Assembly: GCA_019359325.1 (NCBI GenBank)
Contig: JAHHHN010000004.1
Span: 298,026 to 362,025, forward strand
Direction of reading: 5' to 3'
DNA: 64,000 nt
DNA from: Mojavia pulchra JT2-VF2
GTDB lineage: Bacteria > Cyanobacteriota > Cyanobacteriia > Cyanobacteriales > Nostocaceae
Below are positions 36,009 through 44,136 of this stretch, one piece after another. The number at the start of each line of letters is the position of its first letter. Position 1 is the first letter of the stretch. Both the position numbers and the translations under genes were made by a program. The notes beneath the pieces were generated by a model. That model did not search any database and had not been told where the DNA came from. It worked only from the letters and a program-made list of their open reading frames with translations.

Positions 36009-36704
36009 TTACAGTTCCTCTGGATTAATTCCCTTTTCTTGAAGTAAAGCGCGGAGTGCTTCTAGTTGATTTTGTGCTTGTTCTGCTCGTTGGCGTTCTT
36101 GTTCTGCTTGAGCTTGTGCTTGTTCCCGTTGTTGCGCTTGTTCTAGATATGTCAAAAACCGCTGTCCGTCAGGACGATAAATCTGAAGTTCGCCACTTGA
36201 TAGTTCAAAGCGTATACCAAGTCGAGGGCTTACCCAACCAAGCATTTGCGGAATTTCTACTAGTTCATTACCAGAACGTAGCCAACCGCTTAACTCACCT
36301 GTTTCTGGATCATATAGATAATATTCTTCTACCCCGTAGCGTTCATAAAACTTGTATTTCGCAATCATCTCTTTGGCAGTATTGCTAGGAGAAAGAATTT
36401 CAAATACTACTTGCGGAGGAATATTATTTTCTTGCCATTGTAGATAAGAACCTCGATCTCCTTTTGGTCTGCCAAAGGCTACCATTACATCCGGCGCTCT
36501 GCGTAAAAAATTGTCTCCTTCAACCGGATACCAAAGTAAATCGCCAGCAACAAATACATTAGGGTCATTAGCAAACAACAAATCCAAGTTTTTTTTAATC
36601 AGTACAATCAACTCAAACTGTTTTGTGTTGTCTGCCATTGGCTGTCCGTCGCTTTCGGGGTAGATGATGCGTTTTTGGCTGGAAGATTCTAACTGTGTAA
36701 CCAT
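36009..36704 (-). CDS. Uma2-family protein with coiled-coil tail
   Basis: The 231-residue protein has the Uma2 core (LLFANDPNVFVAGDLLWY, RAPDVMVAFGRPKGDR, PPQVVFEILSPSNTAKEMIAKYKFYERYGVEEYYLYDPE) and a C-terminal Gln/Glu/Ala-rich coiled coil (about 190-225) ending in a short EEL tail. The plus-strand pattern of the coil is repetitive GCTTGTTC units. Function of the family is unsettled. Confidence 0.85.
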   Translation of the reverse strand: MVTQLESSSQKRIIYPESDGQPMADNTKQFELIVLIKKNLDLLFANDPNVFVAGDLLWYPVEGDNFLRRAPDVMVAFGRPKGDRGSYLQWQENNIPPQVVFEILSPSNTAKEMIAKYKFYERYGVEEYYLYDPETGELSGWLRSGNELVEIPQMLGWVSPRLGIRFELSSGELQIYRPDGQRFLTYLEQAQQREQAQAQAEQERQRAEQAQNQLEALRALLQEKGINPEEL

Positions 36705-38168
36705 TGCAGTAATAATAATTCGACGGTAGCATTGCTAATTCTAACGAATAGCTGACATAGAGAATAAGTAATAGAACTATTTAGCACAAAAAGTAAGTAA
36801 TTATACTATATATATGCCTGCGATCGCTACAGTATTGTTGAGAATGCGATCGCGTAGCGCGCTGTGCTTGCTCAATCTCCACCATGCCACAAATTTTGCT
36901 AGTCGGTTGTCTTCTTTCGTTTGAACAAAGTTGAGCTAAGTTCTTCAATCTTCCCAGCAATGCAAAATGATAAAATCTTTCATATTTGATTCAGGAATAA
37001 GTATGTTTAAATGAAACAAAGTTAATATACTGTACATTTTTTGTTGATCCGGATAATCAGACAAATATTTTAGAGAAATTCTTATAAGCTGAAATTAATT
37101 GCTTTCATATTTTCTTGATTGATTTATTATAAAAATCACATATTTTATTTCACTTTTTGTAATTTTTGGAGTAACCTAAATTTTAGTAAGTTGCTTCAAA
37201 TGTACCATTTAAATGAAAATTGTTATTTTCAGGTATATCCTATAGCAATCCCGTTCAATTTGTAAAAGAGGACTATGTTTAAACCAAAATTAGAGAAAAT
37301 GAAGAAAAACCAGTCGTTGCTTCCACCATCAAAGACCCTATGAGCTTTGAAAATCAAAACTTTAATGGTACGCACAGACAAAGCTAACGGAGAGTTCGGA
37401 ACTAGCTTAGTAGTGCTATATATTTCTTGGATTTTACTGAAAATTCTAGAATTTAGCACTTCACATTGTGCATAGAGGCTAATTCCCCTACATAACAATA
37501 TAATTCGCTTCTAGCACTAATCAAAGCTTACATTCTGCTAAAATCGTTACTTTTGTAGCAAAACACACATTATTACAGCGTAAATGATTAGCTGTTTCAC
37601 CCTTGTTAGCAATTTGTCATTCTTGTTGTATAAGTGATATTTTGTTCAAGTTTGTAGACAGAAGCTCCACAATCTCTAACTTGGGTAAAATCATAAGTTT
37701 GACATTTATTTAGTTCCAATAAATAGACATAAACTTATTGGAGTCGTCAAGGTTTACTGGCGACAATCTTATGCTATGCAAAATGCTAGCTGACTAGTAA
37801 GTAGAGCTTTCACCCTCTAGGGGTTTGAGGTCATAGTCTATTTGTAGCACTTGCGTTATTGTGAGATTAGCTAGATTAGCCAAAGATACAGAAAGTAAAT
37901 CTGATTTTTGGAATACTGTTTCCTGGCAGCAAGTTTAGCCATTCTGCTATTTGGTAATAGCATGGCTTTTCTACTAAGCGCTAGTTGCAGTTAAATTCAC
38001 TACAGTGTGTCAGGGTTTAAGGGGTTGAGGGTTGAGAGTTACTATCCTCATTTACGTATGAAGCGCTATGTTTATTTGAAAGCACTTCCAACTTTATCCC
38101 TATGATGCTAGGAAGGGGCTTCTACAAATTTCAATTGCAAATATTGCTTTTACATTACAGCCGTGCCA
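36705..38168. other. Long (about 1.46 kb) apparently non-coding stretch
   Basis: This divergent spacer between the Uma2 gene and the PATAN regulator is AT-rich. A minus-strand frame at 37229-37498 (89 codons) has an unusual low-complexity translation and no ribosome-binding site; nearby plus-strand text resembles a worn repeat or insertion-sequence relic. Two HIP1-rich spots lie near 36850. I see no RNA gene. Confidence 0.45.
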
Positions 38169-39296
38169 ATGAAGACACTTCCGATTAGTAGATACAGATT
38201 TTTTCAGAAACTACAACCCCTATCACTTTTAAAAAAAATCACTAATAAATCTGTTACTGGTTGTTTGCAAGTATTTAGTACTTCAGGTTCTTGGTCAATA
38301 TATATAGAAGAAGGTAGATTGATTTATGCCTGCTACTCAGAAAAAATGTTTGAGCCGCTTTACAGAAACTTGCAGCGCTTGAGTCAGCAAATCTCTACCA
38401 TCCCTACAGGGATTCATGAACAACTGCGGGCAATATTTGAAACTGGTATCGATCATCAGGCAATACCCAATCCAGATTATCTAGCAATTTGCTGGTTAGT
38501 TAATCAAAAATATATTAGTTCCTCGCAAGCAGGGATACTGATAGAACAGTTGGCACTAGAAGCCCTAGAATCATTTTTGAGCTTGGAAGAAGGAAGTTAT
38601 GAATTTATTCGAGAAAGCTTTCTTGATGACATGCCCAAGTTCTGTTATCTGAATCTGCGCTTACTAGTTGAAAAGTGCCAAAAGTATCAAGGTAAAGCTG
38701 CTTATTGTGAGACATCGCAACCTAAAAATAATGCCCAGTCGCCAGCTTCTCAAAGCCAAGAGTCACATGCACGTAAAAGTCCATCACTACCTCCAATAAC
38801 AATTCCACCATCGCCCAAACCCGGTACTAATAAGAGTAATCAGGTTGTAGAATACTCTAATAACCGACCTAACCATAGTAGAAATGCTGAAAATATTCGT
38901 CAGCAAGTTTCCTCAGCATCAGCTGGCAGAAAAACATACACTATCTTTTGCATTGATGATAGTCCAAGCGTGTTGAATGCTATCAAAAGTTATTTAGATG
39001 AGCAAATATTTTCTGTAGCAGGTGTTACAGATTCCTTAAAAGCTTTAATGGAAATTCTCCGCACTAAACCCGACTTAATTTTATTGGACATTTCAATGCC
39101 AAATTTAGATGGGTATGAACTATGTTCTTTATTGCGTAAGCATTCATATTTTAAAAATACACCAGTGATTATGGTGTCAGGAAAAACTGGGTTGATAGAT
39201 AAAGCAAAAGCCAAGATGGTCAAAGCATCGGGTTATTTGACTAAGCCTTTTACGCAAGGAGATTTATTGAAGATTATCTTTCAACACATAGTTTAA
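38169..39296 (+). CDS. PatA/PixG-like response regulator (PATAN + REC)
   Basis: The 375-residue protein has an N-terminal PATAN domain (about 1-175: LLKKITNKSVTGCLQVFS, WSIYIEEGRLIYACYSE, NPDYLAICWLVNQKYISSSQA), a proline-rich linker (about 195-250) and a C-terminal receiver (about 258-375) with phospho-acceptor Asp307 in ILLDISMPNLDGYEL. This is the PatA-type architecture used in heterocyst patterning, phototaxis and hormogonium motility of cyanobacteria. It stands alone without CheA or CheW genes, so its pathway is unknown. A GTG two codons upstream is an alternative start. Confidence 0.88.
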   Translation: MKTLPISRYRFFQKLQPLSLLKKITNKSVTGCLQVFSTSGSWSIYIEEGRLIYACYSEKMFEPLYRNLQRLSQQISTIPTGIHEQLRAIFETGIDHQAIPNPDYLAICWLVNQKYISSSQAGILIEQLALEALESFLSLEEGSYEFIRESFLDDMPKFCYLNLRLLVEKCQKYQGKAAYCETSQPKNNAQSPASQSQESHARKSPSLPPITIPPSPKPGTNKSNQVVEYSNNRPNHSRNAENIRQQVSSASAGRKTYTIFCIDDSPSVLNAIKSYLDEQIFSVAGVTDSLKALMEILRTKPDLILLDISMPNLDGYELCSLLRKHSYFKNTPVIMVSGKTGLIDKAKAKMVKASGYLTKPFTQGDLLKIIFQHIV

Positions 39297-39329
39297 TTTT
39301 CTAATACCTATTTAGTTGTGCCCGAAGCC

Positions 39330-40109
39330 TTAAACTGGACGGCAGCCAGATAAAATACTATGCATATTTACTACAGAACCAATTACCGCGATCGCTGGTG
39401 CATCAAACCCAGTTTCTTCTACTTGCGCGACAATTGTCTCCAATTTTCCAATTAATTCTTCCTGGTCTGGTCTTGTACCCCAACGCACTAAAGCAATTGG
39501 TGTTTCTAGACTCAAGCCAGCCGCACTTAACTGCTCCACAATATAAGGTAAATTGTGAATTCCCATGTAAATTACAATTGTTTCGGAACCGTGGGCGATC
39601 GCACCCCAATTTACTTTCGGTTTGTACTTACCAGCCGCCTCATGTCCAGTCACAAAAGTCACTGACGAACTATATAAGCGATGCGTTAACGGAATGCCTG
39701 CATAGGCTGCTGCTGCAATCCCTGATGTAATACCTGGCACAACTTCCACTGCAATTCCCGCTTTTACCAATTCTTCCATTTCTTCGCCACCACGACCAAA
39801 GATGAACGGGTCACCACCTTTGAGACGTACTACTATTGTGTGTTCTTGCGCCTTCTCAATTAGCAGTTGGGTTGTGGCTTCTTGCAGCAGGGAATGTCGC
39901 CCCATCCGCTTACCTGCATTTATTTGCTCTGCTTGCGGATTAATCATATCCAGAATTGCCGGACTCACCAAAGCATCGTAGATGACCACATCGGCACAGC
40001 CCAGCAAACCCTTCCCCTTGAGGGTCATTAATCCTGGATCTCCTGGCCCCGCACCTATTAAATAAACCTTTCCCAAAAACTTGCTCTCCTGTGTTTCTGT
40101 GCGGTTCAT
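39330..40109 (-). CDS. cobA: Uroporphyrinogen-III C-methyltransferase
   Basis: From the ATG at 40109 the protein has 259 residues with the SUMT motifs VYLIGAGPGDPGLMTLKG, VVRLKGGDPFIFGRGGEE and VVPGITSGIAAAAYAGIPLTHR. It methylates uroporphyrinogen III at C2 and C7 to precorrin-2, at the branch to siroheme and cobalamin. Its start codon overlaps the stop of the chelatase gene (ATGA), showing translational coupling. Confidence 0.94.
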   Translation of the reverse strand: MNRTETQESKFLGKVYLIGAGPGDPGLMTLKGKGLLGCADVVIYDALVSPAILDMINPQAEQINAGKRMGRHSLLQEATTQLLIEKAQEHTIVVRLKGGDPFIFGRGGEEMEELVKAGIAVEVVPGITSGIAAAAYAGIPLTHRLYSSSVTFVTGHEAAGKYKPKVNWGAIAHGSETIVIYMGIHNLPYIVEQLSAAGLSLETPIALVRWGTRPDQEELIGKLETIVAQVEETGFDAPAIAVIGSVVNMHSILSGCRPV

Positions 40110-40828
40110 GTGTCTATCAAATCCCAAATCAGCTCGGCTAATTCTGCACTTGCTCCCAAAGGTTCAGCCAAATAAAAACGCACGAGAGGAAACTGTAATT
40201 TTAGCGTTTCTACTGACTGAGCGATCGCATCGGTTATGCCCCCAGCGAATAAAAAATATGGCAAAATTGCAATTTCACGCTTGCCGATAGCAATTAACTC
40301 TTTAACTTGTGATTCTAAACTAGGAGCTATAGACCAATAAGCTGCCACTGCTCCTATACTTGCTGCCATAGCTTCTACTGGCTGTTGAGAACCAGGGCGA
40401 CGGCTACCATGAGCTAACAAAATCCATGCTTGTTTATTTTGTCCAGTTATTTGCTTTGCGAGTAAGCCTCTTAAACTGGGATCGCTGCCTAAGTATGGTT
40501 GTAGGTCAATTATAATATCCTGACCAAGAGCCTGTTGAGCCAGAGCTACTTCATCAGGAATGTCTTTCATCACATGGACTCCCGGTAGCAGAAATAGCGG
40601 TATCACCTTGAGGCAATTGCATCCACAAGCAAAAGCACTTTCAGCAAATTTTTTGATCTGCTCATGCAACGGTTCAGGACTCAGTTCCAAATAGCCTATG
40701 CTTACCAGCTTTTCTGGCTTGTTTTTGCTTTGTAGTTTGTCAGATATCAACCCTGCTAGCTGCTGCATAGCAATTTCTGGGCGGGGATCACGACTTCCGT
40801 GGGATACCAGCAGATACGCAGATGGCAT
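40106..40828 (-). CDS. sirB: Sirohydrochlorin chelatase (CbiX/SirB type)
   Basis: The 240-residue protein has two CbiX half-domains: YLLVSHGSRDPRPE at the start, with metal-binding histidine, and ILLAHGSRRPGSQ in the second half. It inserts Fe2+ (siroheme) or Co2+ (cobalamin) into sirohydrochlorin. It is coupled to cobA by a 4-bp overlap, so the pair supplies siroheme, needed by sulfite and nitrite reductases. Confidence 0.9.
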   Translation of the reverse strand: MPSAYLLVSHGSRDPRPEIAMQQLAGLISDKLQSKNKPEKLVSIGYLELSPEPLHEQIKKFAESAFACGCNCLKVIPLFLLPGVHVMKDIPDEVALAQQALGQDIIIDLQPYLGSDPSLRGLLAKQITGQNKQAWILLAHGSRRPGSQQPVEAMAASIGAVAAYWSIAPSLESQVKELIAIGKREIAILPYFLFAGGITDAIAQSVETLKLQFPLVRFYLAEPLGASAELAELIWDLIDT

Positions 40829-40881
40829 GAATAACGATTTAACTCTTAGTGGCTATATTGAGAATATTACTGAATATTAAG

Positions 40882-42267
40882 TTAATGGTAACAGACTGCC
40901 AGCTTTGAGGCTAAAGCTCTGGCGTGTCGCCACCACTGAGTACCACCGGCCCAACTACGCGTGGGTAGGTGTCCCACAGGAGCTGAACAACTAAAATCAT
41001 ATCTATTATTAGAAGAACCGAAATTGTAGGTATTCCAGTCAATGACAGCGCAGAATTTGCCATAGTCCTCGTCAACGCTTTCGTAAATTTGCTTCTGCAC
41101 GCTGAACCCAAAACGCCCTTTACTGTATTTGACCCATAATTGATCAATTGTGTTCAAATCCTCACAAGGCAACTTCTCAATATCAGTAGTAAAAAGATAG
41201 CTACCGCTGGGTTTTGAAAGTGCTTGACACATCAATGCCCAAGTTTCTTGATCTGCTGATTGCCATTGTCTGGCGGCGAGTAAATCGCGCAAATGATGGT
41301 AATCAACTCCCGTCGCAGAAATTAAGGTATGAAGTGGTTTTTGCTGAATAGGCTGGGAATAATTAAGTTTTAACGCAGAGTTTAACGCTTGTAGAGCTTC
41401 GGCGGCAGATTTGTAACGTTGAGAAAGGGCATTTTGTAGGAGTTTGTCGAGAATAGCATGAAGGCGATCGCTGACTTTATCCTTACTTGGCAAATAATCA
41501 TGCCACACCCAGCGATCGCTAGTCACATCAAATAAATCAAACGGAGAAATCCCCGTTAATAAGTGAATACAACACACTCCTAAACTGTAGAGATCGCTAG
41601 CTGGTAAGGCTTTACCCCGCATTTGTTCAGGAGCCATATATTCTGGACTTCCAACTGTAGTACCCGTGCGTAGCAAAGCTGTCGCAGTGATGTGTTTAGC
41701 AACTCCAAAGTCAATCAAAACTAGATCCGTCCCAGTTCCGGTCACAGAGGATCTACGCATAATATTGGCTGGCTTAATGTCTCGGTGGATAACTTGTCGG
41801 ACATGGATAAATTGCAGCGCTGGTAATAAATCTTTTAGGAGTTCCCAAATTTGCGTTTCCTGAAAAACTCCTTGCTGTTGCAATTCCTCCGCTAGCGTCT
41901 GTCCCGCAATTAATTCTTGTACTAAATACAACTGATTTTCTTGTTCAAAGTACCCCAGCAGTTGGGGTATTTGGGGATGCTGCAAGTCTCTGAGGCGGAC
42001 TGCTTCCTGGCGAAATAATTCCACTGCCTTTTGAGAACTTTCTCCATTTTTTTCTGAAAAACAGAATTGTTTGATGACGCACCTAGTTTTGGAGGGAAGG
42101 TGTTCATCCACAGCCAAAAAAGTCATGCCAAAGCCACCACGTCCAATGATATGCAGCAAGTGATAGCGGTCTTTGAGCAATAATTGTTTACCACATCTAA
42201 TACAAAATCGAGCTGTGTCTGAGTTGTGTGGATACAAACAGCTAATGTTTGGGCAGAGTTTCATCAA
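40882..42267 (-). CDS. Serine/threonine protein kinase with C-terminal GUN4 domain
   Basis: The 461-residue protein starts with a zinc-ribbon-like segment (CPNISCLYPHNSDTARFCIRC), then an eukaryotic-type kinase (about 30-295: IGRGGFGMTFLA, HRDIKPANIM, DFGVAKH, APEQMRGKA), and a GUN4 domain (about 310-455: YHHLRDLLAARQWQSADQET, IDQLWVKYSKGRFGFSVQKQI). GUN4 binds protoporphyrin and Mg-protoporphyrin and stimulates Mg-chelatase, so this looks like a porphyrin-sensing kinase. It lies 53 bp upstream of sirB on the same strand, tying it to tetrapyrrole synthesis. There is no membrane segment. Confidence 0.9.
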   Translation of the reverse strand: MMKLCPNISCLYPHNSDTARFCIRCGKQLLLKDRYHLLHIIGRGGFGMTFLAVDEHLPSKTRCVIKQFCFSEKNGESSQKAVELFRQEAVRLRDLQHPQIPQLLGYFEQENQLYLVQELIAGQTLAEELQQQGVFQETQIWELLKDLLPALQFIHVRQVIHRDIKPANIMRRSSVTGTGTDLVLIDFGVAKHITATALLRTGTTVGSPEYMAPEQMRGKALPASDLYSLGVCCIHLLTGISPFDLFDVTSDRWVWHDYLPSKDKVSDRLHAILDKLLQNALSQRYKSAAEALQALNSALKLNYSQPIQQKPLHTLISATGVDYHHLRDLLAARQWQSADQETWALMCQALSKPSGSYLFTTDIEKLPCEDLNTIDQLWVKYSKGRFGFSVQKQIYESVDEDYGKFCAVIDWNTYNFGSSNNRYDFSCSAPVGHLPTRSWAGGTQWWRHARALASKLAVCYH

Positions 42268-42339
42268 AAGGTAGAGCTTTACCTGGGTTTACCTATAAGT
42301 ATTCCCAATTTATTTACCAATCTCCCCTAGTACCTTGCT

Positions 42340-42750
42340 CTATTGCTGTTCAGCAGAATAAGTATAAAAGTTATTAAATGCTCCTACTGTCTCAAATTTG
42401 TAAGCAGGTATCAAAGAATTTAGTGTTAAATCTGTACGGTAAACACTAAAAATCATAAAATTTTGTCTTTCCGTCGTCCCGGCAATAATTTCTCGCATAT
42501 GCGGGTTAGCCGACTTCAGCACTTTTTCGCAGTTTATATGTAGCAAATTTTCTATAATACCCTTAGTTTTCTTACAAACATCGGTGCTTAAATATGCTGT
42601 TAGCTGTTGCACTGCATAATCTTCATATTCAGCCTGAGTAGGGTTTGTATTCGCCATTGTTAGCCCCAATGCAGCTAGCCCTACTGCTCCTAAATATGTG
42701 ATAATCGTTAGTGGTCTCATGTCGATCGGCTGATGATTTGTTTTAGTCAT
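42340..42750 (-). CDS. DUF4359-family small secreted or membrane-anchored protein
   Basis: From the ATG at 42750 the protein has 136 residues. A hydrophobic segment (MRPLTIITYLGAVGLAALGLTMAN, trimmed here) near residues 11-35 acts as signal or anchor; the remainder, with YAVQQLTAYLSTDVC and RQNFMIFSVYRTDL, resembles the cyanobacterial DUF4359 family of unknown function. It lies between the kinase-GUN4 gene and tRNA-His. A TTG at 42786 is an alternative start. Confidence 0.65.
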   Translation of the reverse strand: MTKTNHQPIDMRPLTIITYLGAVGLAALGLTMANTNPTQAEYEDYAVQQLTAYLSTDVCKKTKGIIENLLHINCEKVLKSANPHMREIIAGTTERQNFMIFSVYRTDLTLNSLIPAYKFETVGAFNNFYTYSAEQQ

Positions 42751-42836
42751 TAGACTGTTAATTAATTGAGTCCGTTCCTGGAACAAAAAATCTCTGGTTC
42801 AAATCAGCAGAGAAGTGTTATAATCAAATAGTCAAT

Positions 42837-42910
42837 GGCGAGCGTAGCCAAGTGGTTAAGGCAGTGGTTTGTGGTACCACCATTCGTGGGTTCGAGTCCC
42901 ATCGTTCGCC
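42837..42910 (+). tRNA. trnH: tRNA-His (GTG)
   Basis: The cloverleaf is complete: acceptor GCGAGCG/CGTTCGC, an extra 5' G (42837) opposite discriminator C (42910) as expected of tRNA-His, anticodon stem GTGGT/ACCAC with loop TTGTGGT (anticodon GTG at 42871-42873), and TpsiC stem CGTGG with GTTCGAGTC. No CCA is encoded. A CTTTTTT run follows directly as terminator. Confidence 0.97.
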
Positions 42911-43284
42911 CTTTTTTAATATAGAGTAATACATTCTGACTCATTCGGTGAGACACTGTATTTTTATTACGAATACTAATATCTTTTACCTAGCAAGAAT
43001 CTATCACTCAGAATTCGATTGGCTGAGTGAATAAAACAAGATTCCTATTTTATTAGTTTATCTTATAGATAATTTGTTGTATGTAAGTAAAATTACTTCA
43101 TAGATGGGAATCAAGATTTTCTAGCCTTACATTTATAACTAATAAGGTTGGTAATTGGTATTTTTATTACCAAGGTAGCATTTTTTATGAATATTTATAA
43201 ATTTAACAAATAAATATAAAACGTTAGCAAAGCCCCAATAAACTAGGCTAACTTTCCCAATTATTCAAAAGCCATCAAACAATA
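42911..43284. other. Spacer after tRNA-His
   Basis: About 370 bp without a gene. It holds the T-run ending tRNA-His and a small TTGGTAAT/ATTACCAA hairpin (43148-43173). No other feature seen. Confidence 0.5.
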
Positions 43285-43323
43285 GTGGAAGCAGATATAG
43301 CTGGATAGTTAATCTACTTCCAC
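43285..43323 (-). terminator. Hairpin downstream of the 38-residue membrane protein gene
   Basis: GTGGAAGCAGAT (43285-43296) pairs with ATCTACTTCCAC (43312-43323) with one mismatch, 27 bp beyond the minus-strand stop at 43351. It fits a 3' transcript end and supports the small gene being expressed. Confidence 0.5.
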
Positions 43324-43350
43324 ATGAAGTTTTAAATTCACGGTCAAATT

Positions 43351-43467
43351 TTAGAAAAGGCCTAGAAGAAATATGAAAGTTAGTCCACAGAAGGTCAGCA
43401 AAGAGATAATTAGAATATTGCCTACGCTGTGGTCTGAACTCGCTAGCTTTTGTGTATTATCAGCCAT
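43351..43467 (-). CDS. Single-helix membrane microprotein, 38 residues
   Basis: The frame starts at ATG 43467 with MADNTQKLASSDHSVGN, followed by a hydrophobic helix of about 20 residues (ILIISLLTFCGLTFIFLL) to the C-terminus. A hairpin follows the stop. The Shine-Dalgarno is weak (AGGGT 11 nt upstream). The size and layout recall small subunits of photosynthetic or NDH complexes, but it does not match the PsbX, PsaX, PetM, PetN or PsbM sequences I remember. Function unknown. Confidence 0.5.
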   Translation of the reverse strand: MADNTQKLASSDHSVGNILIISLLTFCGLTFIFLLGLF

Positions 43468-44136
43468 AGTAATCGACCCTGTGCAAATTAGTTTTGATGC
43501 AATTATAGCTAGATTAGATTGATATTGTCCCTTTCCAAATTAAAAGTTAATTTTAGTTTATTTAATTTTAAATTAATTACCATATCTTAAAACTATGAAA
43601 TTAACTTTTGTTGATTGAACTGTTAATTTCAAGTTAACCTTGCTTTTATACATTTCTCAATGTTTCCAGTCTAATCAGTCGTAAAAATAGCTGATATTTA
43701 CCTTAATAGCAAAATCAACCTTACCAATCTTATCTGATAAAACTTTACTGAGTTGATAGCGGATATACAACATACATTGAGTTATGAAACAATAAATTAA
43801 ACTTCAGAGATAGAAGCTAACTCTAAAACTACTCTCGATTACACACTCGTTAGCTTGAAACTAATTTATTAGGAAAATTAAAAAGAGTCCTAAAGCTTGA
43901 CGCAGAATAGCTTACAGACACGACATCTACAAAAAGTATGCAAAATTCTATTCCTTTAGTTAGAGTCAAAAATACTGAGTTACAGATACTTTAAGTAAAG
44001 TGAAGACGATTTGGTTAGTAGTCTGGAGAAGACTGGCTGTATAGTCAAAAGTCGTGTTTCTAAACGATTCAACAACAGGGTAGCATCTAACTTTGCCCTG
44101 GAAGTCAAAAATATAAAATCAGCTTTTGGAGTTGCT
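43468..44136 (+). other. Upstream region of susA
   Basis: About 670 bp without a clear gene, AT-rich. The susA promoter should lie here. A frame from 44011 runs into susA and would add 42 residues with no family similarity, so it is treated as leader. No structured element stands out. Confidence 0.5.

Noticed and set aside
37229-37498. 89-residue minus-strand frame
   Set aside because: No ribosome-binding site, odd low-complexity composition, and the DNA resembles a worn repeat.
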